A DNA stretch of 64,000 nucleotides, from assembly GCA_964646755.1 (NCBI GenBank), contig CAZYIE010000007.1:30955-94954 (forward strand). The letters run 5' to 3'. Both the position numbers and the translations under genes were made by a program. Source of the stretch: MVRV01 sp964646755 (GTDB lineage Bacteria; Desulfobacterota; Syntrophia; Syntrophales; Smithellaceae). The notes beneath the pieces are model-generated. The model ran no database searches and was not told the DNA's origin. It worked only from the letters and a program-made list of their open reading frames with translations. Positions 35,971 to 44,086 of the stretch are shown here, one piece after another; position 1 is the stretch's first letter; each line of letters begins with the position of its first letter.

Positions 35971-35990
35971 CGGTCTTCGGAATTCCGGGG
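35932..35990. repeat. REP-like palindromic element, half copy
   Basis: ATACCGTC-TTTC-GACGGTAT (35949-35968) followed by ACGGT is identical to the second hairpin at 29120-29139. The bases before it (ATTCCAATATTTTCTAG) match copy 1 with a few changes. The first hairpin of the full unit is absent. It sits inside the broken antitoxin gene and supplies its stop codon. Confidence 0.8.
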
Positions 35991-36065
35991 ACAATATACA
36001 TAATTTAAAAGGCGTAATATGGAGTGGTGATGACGAGCGCTGAGGAAAAATAAAGGTGAGAAGTA

Positions 36066-36155
36066 ATGAAAATAATTTCTGTGTATGTTGACACTTCGGT
36101 AATCGGTGGCTGCTGTGACCTGGAATTTCAGGAATGGTCAACAGCCCGATGCTGA
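36066..36155 (+). pseudogene. PIN-domain toxin remnant
   Basis: An ATG with AAGGTGAG upstream starts MKIISVYVDTSVIGGCCDL, the N-terminal strand of PIN-domain nucleases with the first catalytic Asp (YVDTS). The frame stops after 29 residues, although the domain normally needs about 130. The bases just upstream read like the end of an antitoxin (SAEEK then TAA). This is a decayed vapBC-like pair next to the truncated antitoxin. The rest of 35971-36240 has no gene. Confidence 0.65.
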
Positions 36156-36190
36156 TTGAACCATTGATTTGATCCTGCTAAAAACGCCGA

Positions 36191-36219
36191 TTGACTTTAT
36201 CATTAAAATAACAGAATAT
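36191..36219 (+). promoter_or_regulatory. Candidate promoter for a phd/parE-type pair
   Basis: TTGACT (36191-36196) and GAATAT (36214-36219) have 17-base spacing, and GGAGGAGG lies directly before the antitoxin ATG at 36241. The -10 box is weak. Confidence 0.4.
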
Positions 36220-36240
36220 TGATAAAAAAAGGAGGAGGAT

Positions 36241-36513
36241 ATGCCTCTTATTAAACCCATTTCAGACCTGAGAAACAAGGCAAACGATATTTCCCAATTG
36301 GCACATCAATCCGATGAGCCTATATTCATTACAAAAAATGGTAATGGCGATATGGTGCTTATGTCGCTTGCCCATTATAGTAAGTTGCAAATAAAGCTGG
36401 ATCTATTCAGCAAGCTTGCAGTTGCCCAATCTCAAAAAGCAGCGGGCGATCAGGGAAAAACCCTGTCCGAAGTCATGAAAGATATGCGAAGGCTGATCCA
36501 TGAAGCAACCTGA
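36241..36513 (+). CDS. Phd/YefM-family antitoxin
   Basis: A 90-aa protein starting MPLIKPISDLRNKANDISQL and continuing PIFITKNGNGDMVLMSLAHY, the Phd/YefM DNA-binding fold. The C-terminal helix would bind the toxin. It overlaps the next gene by 14 bases. A very strong GGAGGAGG ribosome site precedes it, as expected when antitoxin must exceed toxin. Confidence 0.9.
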   Translation: MPLIKPISDLRNKANDISQLAHQSDEPIFITKNGNGDMVLMSLAHYSKLQIKLDLFSKLAVAQSQKAAGDQGKTLSEVMKDMRRLIHEAT

Positions 36514-36808
36514 GCATAAGATCCGTTTATTGCGGGTTGCTGAGGACGATTTACGAGAGATCATAAACTACATTGCCCTAGACAATTCGGACGCCGCAAC
36601 GGCCTTATTAAATAAAATTGAAAACAGCTTATCGAGCCTAATCTCTTTCCCTTTGAGTGGTAAAATTCCCGCCGAAGAAGCATTGGCAGCCATGGGATAT
36701 CGCTTCCTAACAGTAAAAAATTATCTTATCTTTTATACCATTGAGGGACAGATCATATGGGTGCATCGAATTGTTCATGGCGCACGAAATTATATAAGTT
36801 TGCTTTGA
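36500..36808 (+). CDS. RelE/ParE-family toxin
   Basis: A 102-aa protein with the ParE/RelE pattern: LLRVAEDDLREIINYIALDN, then FPLSGKIPAEEA and a C-terminal IIWVHRIVHGARNY. This form is nearer ParE-type toxins, which in characterised pairs act on DNA gyrase, than RelE; the target here is unproven. It appears complete and pairs with the overlapping antitoxin. Confidence 0.87.
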   Translation: MKQPEHKIRLLRVAEDDLREIINYIALDNSDAATALLNKIENSLSSLISFPLSGKIPAEEALAAMGYRFLTVKNYLIFYTIEGQIIWVHRIVHGARNYISLL

Positions 36809-36908
36809 CCTGAATATAGGGTAACAGTTTAAACCCTCCAAACTACCCGCATTACGGGCGATCAGCAGTAAATATCATCCGCCAACGTCGGAGGCATGCA
36901 TAAAAATC

Positions 36909-36945
36909 TTGCATAATTCATGAATAAGGCATATTATTTCATGAA
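36909..36945 (+). promoter_or_regulatory. Promoter with overlapping direct repeats before a vapBC pair
   Basis: TTGCAT (36909-36914) and TATTAT (36932-36937) are 17 bases apart. Two related 14-17-base direct repeats (GCATAATTCATGAA at 36911-36924 and GCATATTATTTCATGAA at 36929-36945) cover the same stretch. That is a likely operator for autorepression by the antitoxin. AAAGGAGG follows before the ATG at 36968. Confidence 0.55.
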
Positions 36946-36967
36946 CAAGTGGAAAGGAGGTAACTAG

Positions 36968-37252
36968 ATGGCAAATTTGCAAATAAAAGGCATGGATGAC
37001 GATTTATATCTGGCAATAAAGCACATGGCAAAAGATGAGCATCGGTCTGTCAGTCAGCAAATACTCTATATAACGAAGCTTTTTTTAGCTAAGCAGAAAA
37101 CCATTGAGCACATGAAAACACCGGCAGAGGTCTTGCTGGAACTTGCCGGTTCCTGGGATGATATGCGATCAGCCGAGGAAATTATCGCCGATATCAAAGC
37201 GTCAAGGAAGAATTCGATAAGATTGTCGGAGGGGTTCAATGTTTCTACTTGA
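36968..37252 (+). CDS. vapB: Ribbon-helix-helix antitoxin (FitA/VapB-like)
   Basis: A 94-aa protein whose N-terminus MANLQIKGMDDDLYLAIKHM and RSVSQQILYI segment form a ribbon-helix-helix DNA-binding domain. The C-terminal part (about 55-94) would wrap the toxin. The overlap of 14 bases with the PIN toxin is typical. Direct repeats in its promoter are the likely operator. Confidence 0.85.
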   Translation: MANLQIKGMDDDLYLAIKHMAKDEHRSVSQQILYITKLFLAKQKTIEHMKTPAEVLLELAGSWDDMRSAEEIIADIKASRKNSIRLSEGFNVST

Positions 37253-37634
37253 TACGGATACGGTAATCTATTCCCTCAAGGGACATCCCGCAGTTAGAAA
37301 AAACCTCCAGAGCCACATGCATGATCCTATGAAAATAAGCATTATAACCTTTATGGAACTCTACTATGGCGCTTTCAAATCTCAGCAACCAGTCGGCAAT
37401 CTGGCAAAGATTAAAACGTTGGAACAAGCCGCAGAGACTATTCCCGTGGGCATGGAAACAGCGGAGCTATTCGGTACACTCAAAGCGCACCTGGAAAACA
37501 AGGGGGAGCGACTGGATGATTTTGATCTGATTTTAGCTGCCTGCGCCATTGCTCACAACCTGATCCTGGTCACGAACAATACTGGTCATTTCAAACGTAT
37601 AGCCGATTTGAAATTGGCCAACTGGTGTGAGTAG
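37239..37634 (+). CDS. vapC: VapC PIN-domain ribonuclease toxin
   Basis: A 131-aa PIN-domain protein. The acidic active-site residues are visible in MFLLDTDTVIY (Asp5), SIITFMELYYG (Glu) and LDDFDLILAACA (Asp), with a further acidic site near the end replaced or shifted (VTNNTGHFKRI). VapC toxins cut tRNA or rRNA. Its reading frame is complete, unlike the PIN remnant 1.1 kb upstream. Confidence 0.88.
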   Translation: MFLLDTDTVIYSLKGHPAVRKNLQSHMHDPMKISIITFMELYYGAFKSQQPVGNLAKIKTLEQAAETIPVGMETAELFGTLKAHLENKGERLDDFDLILAACAIAHNLILVTNNTGHFKRIADLKLANWCE

Positions 37635-37745
37635 CCGTGGAGAGCACTTTTCTCTTGCATTAAAACAGAGAATCAATTACATGACCGCAGGCAAATAGCG
37701 CAATTTAACTCATTTTGTTAAATAAAGAGTGGGGAATAATCCGCG

Positions 37746-37774
37746 TTGACTTTTGGGCGGGTACTTACTATATA
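37746..37774 (+). promoter_or_regulatory. Promoter of tRNA-Leu
   Basis: TTGACT (37746-37751) and TATATA (37769-37774) are 17 bases apart and lie 18 bases before the mature tRNA start. Confidence 0.7.
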
Positions 37775-37792
37775 GTCCACGAAAATCCCAAG

Positions 37793-37878
37793 GCGAGAGT
37801 GGCGGAATTGGCAGACGCACTGGACTTAGGATCCAGCCCGCTTAGCGGATAAGGGTTCAAGTCCCTTCTCTCGCACCA
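37793..37878 (+). tRNA. tRNA-Leu (anticodon TAG)
   Basis: The acceptor stem GCGAGAG pairs with CTCTCGC, and CCA is encoded. The anticodon stem CTGGA/TCCAG holds loop CTTAGGA with anticodon TAG at 37827-37829. A long variable arm (CCGCTTAGCGG region) marks it as a class II tRNA. The T loop is GGTTCAAGTCC. Confidence 0.96.
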
Positions 37879-37925
37879 TTAATCAGAAAAATGCCAAATA
37901 TTTCATGCAAAAAGGAGATAAAGTA

Positions 37926-39248
37926 GTGAGTCCAGTTGCCATAAAAATGGAAGAATTAAGTGCGGTTAATAAGAAGCTGTCGTTTGAGATACCCTGGGCC
38001 GATGTAAAAGAAGAGCTTGAAGCCGTATATCGTGATATTGGGAAAAAAGCGAAACTAAAAGGTTTCCGTCCGGGAAAAGCACCACGGAAGGTGTTGGAAC
38101 AGTATTTCAAAGAACAAGCCGAAGCTGATACTATTACCAATATTATCAACAAGTATTATTGGCAAGAACTGGAAGATAAGGGAATAACGGCAATTTCCAA
38201 ACCGGAAATTACTCAGGAAGGATTAAAAGAAAATACCGACTTTTCTTTCACGGCATCTTTTGAAACGGAACCGCAATTTGATCCTCAAGGTTATAAAGGC
38301 ATCGAAGTAGAAAAAGAAAATATTTCAGTGACAGATGATGATCTCGAAAAACGGCTCACGGAAATCCGGCAAATGTATGCCACAATGGAAGAAGTCAAAG
38401 AAGACCGGCCTGTTGCCCAGGGTGATTTTGTAACAATGAATTTTACCGGGTCCTTAAATGGAGAATCACCCGATGAATTAAAAGCGGAAAATTATTTACT
38501 GGAAATCGGTTCGCAGAGGTTCATTCCCGGGTTTGAAGAGCAATTAGTGGGAATGAAGAATGGCGAAACAAAATCGATTAACGTAACTTTTCCCGCCGAT
38601 TATCATGAAGAAAAATTTGCCGGCAAAGAGGTATCCTTTGCCGTAACTATGAATAATATCAAAGAAAAGAAATTGCCGGAGATGGACGAAGCTTTTATTA
38701 AGAACTTTGACCGCTACAATTCTCTGGATGATTTAAAGAAAGACGTTCTGCAATCACTAGAAGAGGAAAGTAAAAAGGCGTCGGAAGCCAGTCTGCATGA
38801 AAGTATCATGGATGTTTTGCTCAAAGAAAACGAGATTGAGGTTCCGCCTTCACTTCTGGAAAGGCAGATTTATTACATGATGGCTGATACGCATAAGAGA
38901 ATGACTTCTGCCGGCATGGATCAAAAAACTGCAATGGATCTCAGCATGAAAATGCATGACAAATTCAAGGATGAGGCCGCTAAAATAGTCAAGTCTTTCC
39001 TGATCTTAAAATCTATTGCCCAGAAAGAATCTTTCGTCATTGAAGAATCAGATATAGACAAACATATTGCTGATTTGGCCGCAAAACATGGCAGGGATTA
39101 TCAATTATTGAAAAATGCCTATGAAAAAGAGGAAAGAAGAGAGAGTCTCAAGTCCGAGTTAATGCAAAAAAAGGTATTTGACTTTATCGAACAGCATGCC
39201 AATATTAAACCAGTTGAAAAAAAAGGCATGAATACGGAGGTTAAATAG
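37926..39248 (+). CDS. tig: Trigger factor, ribosome-associated chaperone
   Basis: A 440-aa chaperone and peptidyl-prolyl isomerase that meets nascent chains at the ribosome exit. The ribosome-binding signature GFRPGKAPRKVLEQYF is in the N-terminal domain. The FKBP-like domain (about 155-240) includes GDFVTMNFTGSLNGE. The helical C-terminal domain fills the rest. The start is GTG 37926, 8 bases after AAGGAG; the ATG at 37905 lies upstream of that site. It overlaps clpP by one base, heading the classic tig-clpP-clpX-lon order. Confidence 0.95.
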   Translation: MSPVAIKMEELSAVNKKLSFEIPWADVKEELEAVYRDIGKKAKLKGFRPGKAPRKVLEQYFKEQAEADTITNIINKYYWQELEDKGITAISKPEITQEGLKENTDFSFTASFETEPQFDPQGYKGIEVEKENISVTDDDLEKRLTEIRQMYATMEEVKEDRPVAQGDFVTMNFTGSLNGESPDELKAENYLLEIGSQRFIPGFEEQLVGMKNGETKSINVTFPADYHEEKFAGKEVSFAVTMNNIKEKKLPEMDEAFIKNFDRYNSLDDLKKDVLQSLEEESKKASEASLHESIMDVLLKENEIEVPPSLLERQIYYMMADTHKRMTSAGMDQKTAMDLSMKMHDKFKDEAAKIVKSFLILKSIAQKESFVIEESDIDKHIADLAAKHGRDYQLLKNAYEKEERRESLKSELMQKKVFDFIEQHANIKPVEKKGMNTEVK

Positions 39249-39850
39249 TGACTTTGATTCCGATGGTAGTGGAACAAGATGGTCGCGGTGAAAGAGCTTT
39301 TGACATTTACTCGCGCCTCTTGAAGGATCGTATCATATTTTTAGGAACAGCTATTGATGACAATGTTGCCAATCTGGTTGTAGCCCAAATGCTTTATTTA
39401 GAGGCAGAAGATCCCGATAAGGAAATATTCTTCTATTTAAACTCGCCCGGTGGTCATGTAAGTTCAGGTATGGCAATTTATGATACAATGCAATATATTA
39501 AATCACCGGTATCGACTGTTTGTATGGGGCAGGCAGCGAGTATGGCGGCAGTACTGTTAGCTGCCGGGGAAAAGGGAAAAAGATTGGCCCTGCCTCATTC
39601 CCGGATTTTGATCCACCAACCACTGGGAGGTTTTCAGGGGCAGGCAACGGATATTGATATTCAAGCCCGGGAAATATTAAGATTAAAAGATGAATTAAAC
39701 GGCATTATGGCTGATTTAACGGGGAAACCGCTGGCCAAGATCATAAACGATACGGAACGCGATTATTATATGACCAGCGCGCAAGCTAAAGAATATGGAT
39801 TAATTGACGATGTCATATCAAAGAAACCGGCGATTCCAGAAAATAAATAA
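39248..39850 (+). CDS. clpP: ATP-dependent Clp protease proteolytic subunit
   Basis: The 200-aa serine protease chamber subunit. The catalytic triad is visible: Ser98 in GQAASMA, His123 in ILIHQP and an Asp near 173 in ERDYYM. GTG 39248 overlaps the tig stop. ClpP rings work with ClpX, encoded next, to degrade tagged or regulatory proteins. Confidence 0.97.
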   Translation: MTLIPMVVEQDGRGERAFDIYSRLLKDRIIFLGTAIDDNVANLVVAQMLYLEAEDPDKEIFFYLNSPGGHVSSGMAIYDTMQYIKSPVSTVCMGQAASMAAVLLAAGEKGKRLALPHSRILIHQPLGGFQGQATDIDIQAREILRLKDELNGIMADLTGKPLAKIINDTERDYYMTSAQAKEYGLIDDVISKKPAIPENK

Positions 39851-39862
39851 AGGAGATGCCAA

Positions 39863-41125
39863 GTGATAAAAAAAAGTAAAGACAATCGGACAGGGCAGGG
39901 TATGCTTTTTTGTTCATTTTGCGGAAAAATGCAGAGTGAAGTAAAAAAGCTGGTTGCAGGGCCGACGGCATATATCTGTGATGAGTGTATTGAGCTTTGC
40001 CGCTGTATTGTTGAGGAAGATGAAGATAAATCGATAGAGAAAGATACTAAAAGAGGTTTACCTGAACCAAAAGAGATCAAGAAATTCCTGGATCAATATG
40101 TGATAGGACAGGAAAAGACAAAGAAGATTCTGTCTGTTGCGGTTTATAATCATTACAAAAGATTATTTTCTCATGTTGATTCCGACGGTGTGGAAATTCA
40201 AAAAAGCAACGTGCTGTTAGTCGGACCAACCGGTTCCGGAAAAACACTGTTGGCGAAGACTCTGGCGAAGATTCTTAATGTTCCTTTTACGATTGCGGAT
40301 GCGACAACTTTAACGGAAGCAGGCTATGTCGGCGAAGACGTGGAAAATATCATTTTGAGTCTGCTGCAGAATGCCGATTACGATGTCACTCGTGCATCAA
40401 AAGGGATAGTTTACATCGATGAAATCGATAAGATTGCAAAGAAATCAGGTAATCCATCCATAACCAGAGATGTCTCCGGCGAAGGAGTACAACAAGCTCT
40501 GTTGAAGATTATGGAAGGAACGATGGCTAATATTCCTCCCAAGGGCGGCCGTAAGCATCCCCAGCAGGAATTCATTCAAGTTGACACCACCAATATTTTG
40601 TTTATCTGTGGCGGAGCCTTTAATGATCTGGAAAGTATTATCTCGAAGCGATTGGGTGCCAATACTATGGGCTTTGGCGCTAAGATAAAAAGTAAAAAGG
40701 AAAAACGAATAGGCGAAGTGTTGGCAGAAGTTCGCGCGGAAGATTTATTAAAATTCGGCTTGATTCCGGAATTCATCGGTCGTCTGCCGGTAATTACCAC
40801 ACTGGATGACCTGGATGAGTCAACTTTGATTCGCATTTTGATGGAGCCGAAAGACTCCATCATCAAGCAATACAAAAAACTGTTTGAGCTGGAAAACGTC
40901 AATTTAAAATTTACTGACGGCGCTCTGCGCGCTGTTGCTAAGCTATCGATGGAAAGAAAATCCGGTGCCCGGGGATTGCGCTCGATTCTGGAAAACACTA
41001 TGCTGGAAGTGATGTATGAAATTCCTTCTCAGCGTGACATTAAAGAGTGTGTTATTAATGAAGATGTAGTTACCAATAACGAGAAGCCAATTTTGATTTA
41101 CGAAACAAAATCCGAATCAGCTTAA
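39863..41125 (+). CDS. clpX: ClpX, AAA+ unfoldase of the ClpXP protease
   Basis: A 420-aa protein with an N-terminal zinc-binding domain (CSFCGK and CDECIELC). The AAA+ core has Walker A GPTGSGKTLLAKT, Walker B IVYIDEID and the pore loop in GYVGED. IPEFIGRLP is the ClpX hallmark; the IGF-type loop that binds ClpP appears as LGANTMGFGAK. GTG start with GGAGATG upstream, 12 bases after clpP. Confidence 0.97.
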   Translation: MIKKSKDNRTGQGMLFCSFCGKMQSEVKKLVAGPTAYICDECIELCRCIVEEDEDKSIEKDTKRGLPEPKEIKKFLDQYVIGQEKTKKILSVAVYNHYKRLFSHVDSDGVEIQKSNVLLVGPTGSGKTLLAKTLAKILNVPFTIADATTLTEAGYVGEDVENIILSLLQNADYDVTRASKGIVYIDEIDKIAKKSGNPSITRDVSGEGVQQALLKIMEGTMANIPPKGGRKHPQQEFIQVDTTNILFICGGAFNDLESIISKRLGANTMGFGAKIKSKKEKRIGEVLAEVRAEDLLKFGLIPEFIGRLPVITTLDDLDESTLIRILMEPKDSIIKQYKKLFELENVNLKFTDGALRAVAKLSMERKSGARGLRSILENTMLEVMYEIPSQRDIKECVINEDVVTNNEKPILIYETKSESA

Positions 41126-41146
41126 GACAATAGATGGAATAAAGAA

Positions 41147-43552
41147 ATGTTTGATCAAATTAATATTAATGAAGAAGAAAAATCAGTGGTAATCCCGCTG
41201 CTGCCGCTAAGAGACGTTGTTGTCTTTCCCCATATGATCGTACCTTTGTTTGTCGGACGAGAGAGGTCTATTGCCGCTCTGGAATCGGCGATGAAGTACG
41301 AAAAGGGCATTTTTATGGTAGCTCAAAAAAATGCAAAAAAAGATGATCCGAATCAGGAAGATATTTACAGCGTAGGTACAATAGGCATCATTATTCAACT
41401 TTTACGCCTACCGGATGGAACCGTTAAAGTTCTGGTTGAAGGTAAGATGCGGGGGGCAATTAAAGAATATTTACAAAATGACGACTTTTTTCTTGTTAAA
41501 ATAAATGAGATCAATGACATTGACGATCATAATGATGTAAAGAAACAAGCGCTGATGCGCAGCATTAAAGAATCATTCGAGCTTTATCTGAAACTCAGCA
41601 AGAAAATCCATGTAGAAATGATGGGGACAATTGCCGCGATTGATGAATCTTCCAAACTTGCTGATGTGGTTGTTACTCATCTCAATGTAAAATTGGAAGA
41701 CAAGCAGAAGATCATGGAGATCTTCAACGTAACCGAACGTCTTGAGGCAATTTACTCTCTGATGCTTTCAGAAATTGAAATTCTGCAAGTTGAAGAAAAA
41801 ATCAAGCGGCGCGTTAAAAAGCAAATGGAGAAAACGCAGAAGGATTACTATCTCAATGAGCAGATGCGCGCTATTCAGAAGGAAATGGGCGACAAAGATG
41901 ATTTCCGCAATGAAATAGTTGAATTGGAAAAACGCCTTAAACAGAAAAAAATGTCGGAAGAAGCAACAAAAAAAGTTCGGCAGGAAATTAAAAAGTTACA
42001 AATGATGGCTCCGATGTCTGCGGAAGCAACCGTTGTGAGGAATTATATCGACTGGCTATTAGACATGCCATGGTCGGAAAAAACCGAAAATAAGTATACG
42101 TTGAAAGAATCAGAAACTATTTTAGAAGAAGACCATTATGGACTGAAAAAAGTTAAAGAGCGTATAATAGAATATCTTGCCGTACAATCCCTGGTAAAAA
42201 AGAATAAAGGCCCTATCATTTGCCTGGTTGGCCCTCCGGGAGTGGGTAAAACATCTATTGCCAAATCAGTTGCCCGGGCAACAAATAGAAAATTTGCGCG
42301 TATATCTCTGGGCGGTGTGCGTGATGAAGCAGAAATTCGCGGCCATCGCCGAACATATATTGGTGCAATGCCGGGGAAGATTATTCAGTCGCTGAAGAAG
42401 GCTGGTTCGAATAATCCTGTTTTCTGTCTCGATGAAGTAGATAAGCTGACCTCTGATTTCCGGGGTGATCCTTCTTCTGCTCTGTTGGAAGTTCTTGACC
42501 CGGAGCAGAACATTGCTTTTAACGATAATTATCTCGATATAGATTATGATCTGTCCGATATAATGTTTATTACTACGGCTAATGTTTTACAGACTATACC
42601 ACCGGCGCTGCAGGATCGCATGGAAGTAATTCGGATAGCCGGATATACGGAACAGGAGAAATTGCAGATTGCCACGAAGTTCCTGGTTAGTAAGGAAATG
42701 GAAGCAAATGGTTTGCTGCCCGAGAATGTTGAATTTACCAAAGGAGCTTTACTAAGAATTATCCGTCAATACACACGGGAAGCAGGTGTGCGTAATCTGG
42801 AAAGAGAAATTGCCTCTGTTTGCCGCAAAATAGCTAAAGAACTTGTTAGCAACGGCGCCAAGAAAAAAATAAGCATTGCTGCTAATTCGATTCCCAAATA
42901 TCTCGGAGTGCCCAAATTTAGACATGGTGAAACCGAAGGTAAAAATGAAATTGGTCTAACTATTGGTTTAGCATGGACGGAAGTTGGAGGTGAGCTTTTG
43001 GCCATTGAAGCTTCCACGATGGAGGGTACCGGCAAGATGGTTATGACCGGGAAATTAGGCGATGTCATGCAGGAATCAGTTCAGGCGGCACTGACTTATA
43101 TTCGTGCACGAGCTCAACAATTTGGTTTACCTAATAATTTTTATAAGAAAATCGACATTCATGTTCATGTTCCCGAAGGGGCGATTCCCAAAGATGGTCC
43201 TTCAGCGGGGATTGCTATGGCCACAGCAATCGCTTCCGCTTTAATGAAGAAGAAGGTCAGATCAGATTTAGCCATGACCGGTGAAATAACATTACGGGGA
43301 AGAGTATTGCCGATTGGCGGACTAAAAGAAAAAATTCTTGCTGCCCATCGTGGCAATATTAAAACGGTGATTATTCCTAAAGATAATGAAAAGGACATAG
43401 CTGACGTACCGCAAAATGTGCAAAATGCCTTGGAGATTATTTTTGTTGAACATATCGATGAGGTACTGAAAATAGTCTTTGTTCAAGATGAAGATAATTT
43501 TATAGACGCTTGTGCGACAAATATGCCGACAATTACTCCAGCGGTGAATTAG
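41147..43552 (+). CDS. lon: Lon protease (LonA type)
   Basis: An 801-aa ATP-dependent protease. The N-terminal substrate-binding domain begins LPLLPLRDVVVFPHM after a short lead. The AAA+ domain has Walker A GPPGVGKT near residue 363, and the C-terminal protease domain has Ser686 in PKDGPSAG and Lys729 in GGLKEK. It lies 21 bases after clpX. An inverted repeat overlaps its stop codon. Confidence 0.97.
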   Translation: MFDQININEEEKSVVIPLLPLRDVVVFPHMIVPLFVGRERSIAALESAMKYEKGIFMVAQKNAKKDDPNQEDIYSVGTIGIIIQLLRLPDGTVKVLVEGKMRGAIKEYLQNDDFFLVKINEINDIDDHNDVKKQALMRSIKESFELYLKLSKKIHVEMMGTIAAIDESSKLADVVVTHLNVKLEDKQKIMEIFNVTERLEAIYSLMLSEIEILQVEEKIKRRVKKQMEKTQKDYYLNEQMRAIQKEMGDKDDFRNEIVELEKRLKQKKMSEEATKKVRQEIKKLQMMAPMSAEATVVRNYIDWLLDMPWSEKTENKYTLKESETILEEDHYGLKKVKERIIEYLAVQSLVKKNKGPIICLVGPPGVGKTSIAKSVARATNRKFARISLGGVRDEAEIRGHRRTYIGAMPGKIIQSLKKAGSNNPVFCLDEVDKLTSDFRGDPSSALLEVLDPEQNIAFNDNYLDIDYDLSDIMFITTANVLQTIPPALQDRMEVIRIAGYTEQEKLQIATKFLVSKEMEANGLLPENVEFTKGALLRIIRQYTREAGVRNLEREIASVCRKIAKELVSNGAKKKISIAANSIPKYLGVPKFRHGETEGKNEIGLTIGLAWTEVGGELLAIEASTMEGTGKMVMTGKLGDVMQESVQAALTYIRARAQQFGLPNNFYKKIDIHVHVPEGAIPKDGPSAGIAMATAIASALMKKKVRSDLAMTGEITLRGRVLPIGGLKEKILAAHRGNIKTVIIPKDNEKDIADVPQNVQNALEIIFVEHIDEVLKIVFVQDEDNFIDACATNMPTITPAVN

Positions 43553-43646
43553 CCGTTGTTCAACAATAACGGCTAATACTTTAAGCGGCATAAGGGGCCG
43601 TAAAGAAGTTATTAGAAATGTAATGGGTTATTTCGTAACGGCCCCT
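43549..43646. repeat. Two inverted repeats after lon
   Basis: TTAGCCGTT (43549-43557) with AACGGCTAA (43568-43576) forms a 9-base stem across the lon stop. AGGGGCCGT (43593-43601) and ACGGCCCCT (43638-43646) form a second, long-looped 9-base stem. Neither has a strong T tract, but together they probably mark the end of the clp-lon transcript. Confidence 0.55.
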
Positions 43647-43663
43647 AAAAGACTATTTATCGC

Positions 43664-43692
43664 TTGACAAGTAATACCATTGTTGCTAGAAG
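43664..43692 (+). promoter_or_regulatory. Candidate promoter of the tRNA-Val/tRNA-Asp unit
   Basis: A perfect -35 box TTGACA (43664-43669) is followed after 17 bases by TAGAAG (43687-43692), a weak -10. The tRNA starts 25 bases later. Confidence 0.5.
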
Positions 43693-43717
43693 CCTCACAA
43701 TGTTTTTGCATAATTGC

Positions 43718-43793
43718 GGGCGGGTAGCTCAGTTGGGAGAGCGCCACGCTTACACCGTGGATGTCACAGGTTCAAGTCCTGTTCCGCCTACCA
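43718..43793 (+). tRNA. tRNA-Val (anticodon TAC)
   Basis: The acceptor GGGCGGG pairs with TCCGCCT (two G-T pairs) and CCA is encoded. D arm GCTC...GAGC; anticodon stem CCACG/CGTGG with loop CTTACAC and anticodon TAC at 43751-43753; T arm ACAGG/CCTGT. Confidence 0.96.
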
Positions 43794-43828
43794 TGAAAGT
43801 TAGTTTTAAAAATTAAATAAAGATTTTT

Positions 43829-43905
43829 GGGGTCATAGTTAAGTTGGTTATAACGCCGGCCTGTCACGCCGGAGGGCAGGGGTTCAAGTCCCCTTGGCCC
43901 CGCCA
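43829..43905 (+). tRNA. tRNA-Asp (anticodon GTC)
   Basis: The acceptor GGGGTCA pairs with TGGCCCC, followed by GCCA. The anticodon loop CTGTCAC holds GTC at 43863-43865. T arm AGGGG/CCCCT. It is 35 bases after tRNA-Val, with a terminator after it. Confidence 0.96.
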
Positions 43906-43916
43906 GAAAACAAAAG

Positions 43917-43949
43917 GGAGTCAGCTTTTAAAGTGGCTCCTTTTTTTTT
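43917..43949 (+). terminator. Rho-independent terminator after tRNA-Asp
   Basis: GGAGTCA (43917-43923) pairs with TGGCTCC (43934-43940), with further pairing inside the loop. A run of nine T follows. Confidence 0.9.
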
Positions 43950-44028
43950 GAAGTTTTCCCAACACAATTGGAACAATCATTTATCGATTGGATAAAACTT
44001 CTATTTAGCGCAGGCCGATGCATTTTCA

Positions 44029-44057
44029 TTGACTTGCATTTTTGCAGTTAATCTAGT
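44029..44057 (+). promoter_or_regulatory. Candidate promoter for the radical SAM gene
   Basis: TTGACT (44029-44034) and TCTAGT (44052-44057) have 17-base spacing, 30 bases before the ATG at 44087. Confidence 0.45.
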
Positions 44058-44086
44058 AATTTTATAAAAAAGAAGGAAGAAAAAAT

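Noticed and set aside
37793..37878. tRNA-Leu as an attachment site for an integrated island
   Set aside because: No integrase, and no repeat of the tRNA 3' end was found in the neighbouring bases.
43593..43646. Inverted repeat read as a Rho-independent terminator
   Set aside because: The loop is 36 bases and no T run follows, so it was kept only as an inverted repeat.
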